From positions 1 to 17,236 of the forward strand of contig CAMFTS010000017.1 of NCBI GenBank assembly GCA_945988915.1: a stretch of 17,236 bases of DNA, read 5' to 3'. A program made the translations under genes and the position numbers. The DNA is from an uncultured Clostridia bacterium (GTDB lineage Bacteria; Bacillota; Clostridia; Oscillospirales; Acutalibacteraceae). Shown here one piece after another: positions 14,745 through 17,236 of the stretch; positions within the stretch are counted from its first letter, which is position 1, and each line of letters begins with the position of its first letter. Under the pieces are notes generated by a model, which worked only from the letters and a program-made list of their open reading frames with translations, was not told the origin of the DNA and did not search any database.

Positions 14745-15470
14745 ATGAAAACAGCTTCCCGAAGCAAAATTTTAATGTTCGGCGGATTGTTGCTCGTTTT
14801 AATAGGCTTTTGCCTTTTGGGTCTGACAATGCTTATGCAGGTTCAGCAGTTCGCTGTGAAATATGCAGAATTTTTACAAATGCTTGACGATTGGGACGCA
14901 GCGATTGCAGGAATTCCGAATAAAGGTCTTGTGGTTATAGCTATTTTGCTCATTTATATTTCAAAAGCGATTGTACCTATTCCGATTTCGGCTGTTTGCG
15001 TTATTGCAGGTATGGTTTTCCCGACCGAGCTTGCAGCTGCAATAAATATTGTTGGTTTCGTTCTCCTTTGCACAATAAAATATTTTTGGGGCAAACATCT
15101 CGGAAGTGGGTTTATTTACAAATTCCTTTGCCGATATGAAAATGTACGCAGAATTCTTGAGTCGGATTCAACAGCAAAAGACGCTTTGCTTGTCGGCTTC
15201 AGATTAGTTCCGAGCTTTCCCATTAACACGGTAAGCCAGCTTTACGGCGCTATGGAGTTCGATTTTTACAAGTACATTTTTTTATCCATGCTTGGATTTT
15301 TGCCTAAAATAATATCATACAGCATGGTCGGACGGCATGTTTTCAATCCGTTCTCACTTGCATTCATGCTTCCGTTGGTAATTATTTTCGTGATTTCCGG
15401 TATCGCAATGATAGGAATTAACGCATTTATTGATTTGTTTAACAGAAAAGATAAAATAAGAGAAGAATAA
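14745..15470 (+). CDS. TVP38/TMEM64 family (VTT/SNARE-associated) membrane protein
   Basis: 241 aa from ATG 14745. The frame is open from ATG 14709, but that codon has no ribosome binding site and probably lies before the transcription start. AGAGGTGA (14726-14733) precedes 14745, though spacing is a little long; GTG 14730 is another option. Membrane segments are visible at about 9-31, 61-80, 82-92, 98-113 and 205-227. The family core is the re-entrant VPIPISAVCVIAGMVFP (77-93), the WGKHLG turn and GFRLVPSFPINTVSQLYGA (151-169). Members of this DedA/VTT superfamily are membrane proteins linked in other organisms to lipid scrambling or transport and envelope homeostasis; the substrate here is unknown. 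The stop is 22 nt before galactokinase, so the two are probably co-transcribed. Confidence 0.88.
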   Translation: MKTASRSKILMFGGLLLVLIGFCLLGLTMLMQVQQFAVKYAEFLQMLDDWDAAIAGIPNKGLVVIAILLIYISKAIVPIPISAVCVIAGMVFPTELAAAINIVGFVLLCTIKYFWGKHLGSGFIYKFLCRYENVRRILESDSTAKDALLVGFRLVPSFPINTVSQLYGAMEFDFYKYIFLSMLGFLPKIISYSMVGRHVFNPFSLAFMLPLVIIFVISGIAMIGINAFIDLFNRKDKIREE

Positions 15471-15492
15471 AATTCCGGGAGGTTTCAACATT

Positions 15493-16773
15493 ATGGGAAC
15501 AACATTACAGTTAAGAGAAGATTTAAAAAAAGGAATACTTGACGAAAGATTAAAAAAAGTCTATGTTACGGATTCTGAAATCAAGTTGCAGTATGATAGA
15601 TTTTGCTCACTTGCCGACGACTTTGACTCTGTTTTTTCAGCTGACAGAGAAGTAAGAATGTTTTCCGCACCCGGCAGAACAGAGGTCGGCGGTAATCATA
15701 CAGACCATAACCACGGCAGAGTGCTTGCTGCAGGAATCAATCTTGACGCTATTGCTCTTGCTTCTGAAAATGACGAGAACATTGTTCGTATTAAATCAAA
15801 AGGTTATGCTATGGATGTAGTCGATATCTCGGATTTAAGCGTTCATCCCGAAGAAGAGGGACATTCTCCGGCTTTGGTCAGAGGTGTAGTAAAAGGTTTT
15901 GTGAATAACGGATACAAGGTCGGAGGCTTTGATGCTGTTACCGCTTCAAGTGTACTTTCAGGCTCAGGGCTTTCATCTTCGGCAGCATACGAGGTTTTAG
16001 TCGGCACCATGCTAAACTATCTCTATAATGACGGAAAGGTTGATCCTGTTACTATTGCAAAAATCGCACAGTATGCAGAAAACGAATTCTTCGGTAAGCC
16101 CTGCGGACTTATGGACCAAATGGCATGCTCTGTCGGCAGTTTTATTACTATTGATTTTAAGGATCCGAAACAGCCTGTAATTGAAAAGGTGGATTTCGAT
16201 TTTGCATCCTGCGGACATTCACTCTGCATTGTAGATACTAAAGGCAGTCATTCAAATCTTACCGATGAATATGCCGCAATACGCGTTGAAATGGAAAGCG
16301 TCGCTCAGCAGTTCGGCAAGAATGTTTTAAGAGAAGTTGACGAAGAAGAATTCAAAAAGAATATACCTGCAGTTCGCGAAAAACTCGGCGACCGTGCAGT
16401 TCTTCGCGCAATTCATTTCTTTAATGACAATAACAGAGTATTAAAAGAGGTTGACGCTCTTAAGAAAAATGATTTTGAGGAATTCAAAAAGTATATTATC
16501 GAAAGCGGCGACTCTTCATATAAATACAATCAGAATGTGTTTGCTGCAAAGCAGACAGATGTTCAGCCTGTTTCGGTTGCGCTGGCATTGTCTGAAGAAA
16601 TTTTAAAAGGCAAAGGCGCATGGAGAGTTCACGGCGGCGGATTTGCCGGAACAATTCAGGCATTTGTTCCTAACAGCTTGCTTGATGAATATAAGACGGG
16701 TATGGAGGCTGTTTTCGGCGAGGGCTCCTGCTATGTGCTTGCTATCAGACCTGTCGGCGGTATTGAAATATAA
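15493..16773 (+). CDS. galK: Galactokinase (GHMP kinase) with altered sugar-binding signature
   Basis: 426 aa, longer than the roughly 390 of typical bacterial GalK. It is expected to phosphorylate galactose at C1 with ATP in the Leloir pathway. GGGAGG lies 10 nt before ATG. Motifs: APGRTEVGGNHTDHNHG (59-75), GSGLSSSAA (157-165, ATP loop), GLMDQMA (205-211, with D208 the catalytic base and R62 its partner) and WRVHGGGFAGTIQ (377-389, GHMP motif 3). The usual signature is GRxNxxGEHTDYN; here Asn68 stands where Glu contacts the sugar and His replaces Tyr, as in a Clostridia-type subgroup as I recall it. Substrate preference may therefore differ, for example galactosamine or another hexose. About 50 extra N-terminal residues precede the core. 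No galT or galE lies next to it; the following gene is a peptidase 18 nt downstream. Confidence 0.9.
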   Translation: MGTTLQLREDLKKGILDERLKKVYVTDSEIKLQYDRFCSLADDFDSVFSADREVRMFSAPGRTEVGGNHTDHNHGRVLAAGINLDAIALASENDENIVRIKSKGYAMDVVDISDLSVHPEEEGHSPALVRGVVKGFVNNGYKVGGFDAVTASSVLSGSGLSSSAAYEVLVGTMLNYLYNDGKVDPVTIAKIAQYAENEFFGKPCGLMDQMACSVGSFITIDFKDPKQPVIEKVDFDFASCGHSLCIVDTKGSHSNLTDEYAAIRVEMESVAQQFGKNVLREVDEEEFKKNIPAVREKLGDRAVLRAIHFFNDNNRVLKEVDALKKNDFEEFKKYIIESGDSSYKYNQNVFAAKQTDVQPVSVALALSEEILKGKGAWRVHGGGFAGTIQAFVPNSLLDEYKTGMEAVFGEGSCYVLAIRPVGGIEI

Positions 16774-16791
16774 TTCGGGGGCATTTCTCTT

Positions 16792-17236
16792 ATGGAAATT
16801 TTAGATGTTCTTCAAAATTTAACAGCTTGCACAGGTACTCCCGGTGCCGAAAAGGCGGCTGTTGAAGTTGCAGAAAAATACTTAAGCGAATACGGAAAAA
16901 CATATACGGATAAGCTTGGAAATCTCATCTGTGAAATAAACGGCACAGGAAACGGGATTTTACTTGACGCACACATTGACAGGGTGGGCTTGATTGTAAC
17001 GGCAATCACACCCGAAGGCTTTTTACATGTCGGATTTTGCGGCGGTATTGATGAAAGAACGCTTTGTGCTCAGCAGGTAACCGTTCATTCGCAAAAGGAA
17101 ATCAAAGGTGTTATCATAAGCACTCCTCCGCATCTTAAGGCTGACGGTGACGAGAGAAAAACGCCGAAAATCGACGAAATCCTTGTTGATATAGGAATGA
17201 ATTATGAACAGGCGTCAAAGAGTGTTCAATTAGGTG
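16792..17236 (+). CDS. M42-family metallo-aminopeptidase, 3' truncated by the window
   Basis: The first 148 codons are visible and the gene continues past the window edge. ATG 16792 follows TCGGGGG 10 nt upstream and comes 18 nt after the galactokinase stop, so it belongs to the same transcript. The sequence matches the start of M42 (glutamyl aminopeptidase/endoglucanase-like) peptidases: LTACTGTPGAEKAA, GNLICEINGTGNG, then the first metal motif DAHIDRVGLIV (H61, D63), HVGFCGGIDERTL and the barrel insert QQVTVHSQKEIKGVI. The usual HMDEIG has Arg where Glu is common, which does not touch the metal ligands. Remaining ligands lie outside the window. The product would trim peptides in the cytoplasm. 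Confidence 0.88.
   Translation, partial: MEILDVLQNLTACTGTPGAEKAAVEVAEKYLSEYGKTYTDKLGNLICEINGTGNGILLDAHIDRVGLIVTAITPEGFLHVGFCGGIDERTLCAQQVTVHSQKEIKGVIISTPPHLKADGDERKTPKIDEILVDIGMNYEQASKSVQLG

Overview
The window looks like chromosomal DNA of an anaerobic, AT-rich Gram-positive Clostridia member, probably of the Ruminococcaceae/Oscillospiraceae type. The evidence is strong AGGAGG ribosome binding sites, TTGACA/TATAAT-type promoters at 17-bp spacing, secreted proteins with dockerin and cohesin-like modules, an HD-GYP protein and a Clostridia-type galactokinase. No tRNA, rRNA, transposon, phage gene or CRISPR array is visible. The assignment rests on protein character and signals, not on a database match.

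Left part (1-4700): a small membrane-anchored protein with a Thr/Pro linker and Gly-rich tail, closed by a terminator. Next is a 1010-aa surface sensor with an extracytoplasmic beta-propeller and Y_Y_Y-like region, one membrane helix and a cytoplasmic HD-GYP c-di-GMP phosphodiesterase domain. A lipoprotein of unknown function follows, with its own near-consensus promoter and a terminator.

Centre (4700-13560): a secretion and adherence cluster. A near-perfect promoter (5005-5033) starts a 5' leader of about 367 nt that is dense in secondary structure. The leader includes a 12-bp hairpin, an 8-bp hairpin, a long-range 8-bp stem, an H-type pseudoknot and a CCTCCT element complementary to the downstream Shine-Dalgarno sequence. 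It precedes a 1738-aa secreted protein with FIVAR-like repeats and a C-terminal dockerin. After a 314-bp spacer with further foldable sequence and a second strong promoter comes a three-gene unit: a cohesin-like plus dockerin protein, a second secreted cohesin-like protein, and a 40-aa peptide missing from standard ORF lengths. A strong terminator ends it. My reading is that the dockerin and cohesin-like modules may let these secreted proteins assemble on or near the cell surface; partners are not proven.

Right part (13560-17236): a D-2-hydroxyacid (glycerate-type) dehydrogenase on the minus strand with its own terminator. Diverging from it is a tightly spaced plus-strand set: a TVP38/TMEM64-family membrane protein, galactokinase with an altered sugar-binding signature, and the start of an M42-family aminopeptidase that runs off the window. 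These are housekeeping or carbohydrate-metabolism genes.

The most promising undescribed items are the structured leader at 5041-5407 and the 40-aa peptide at 13360-13482.
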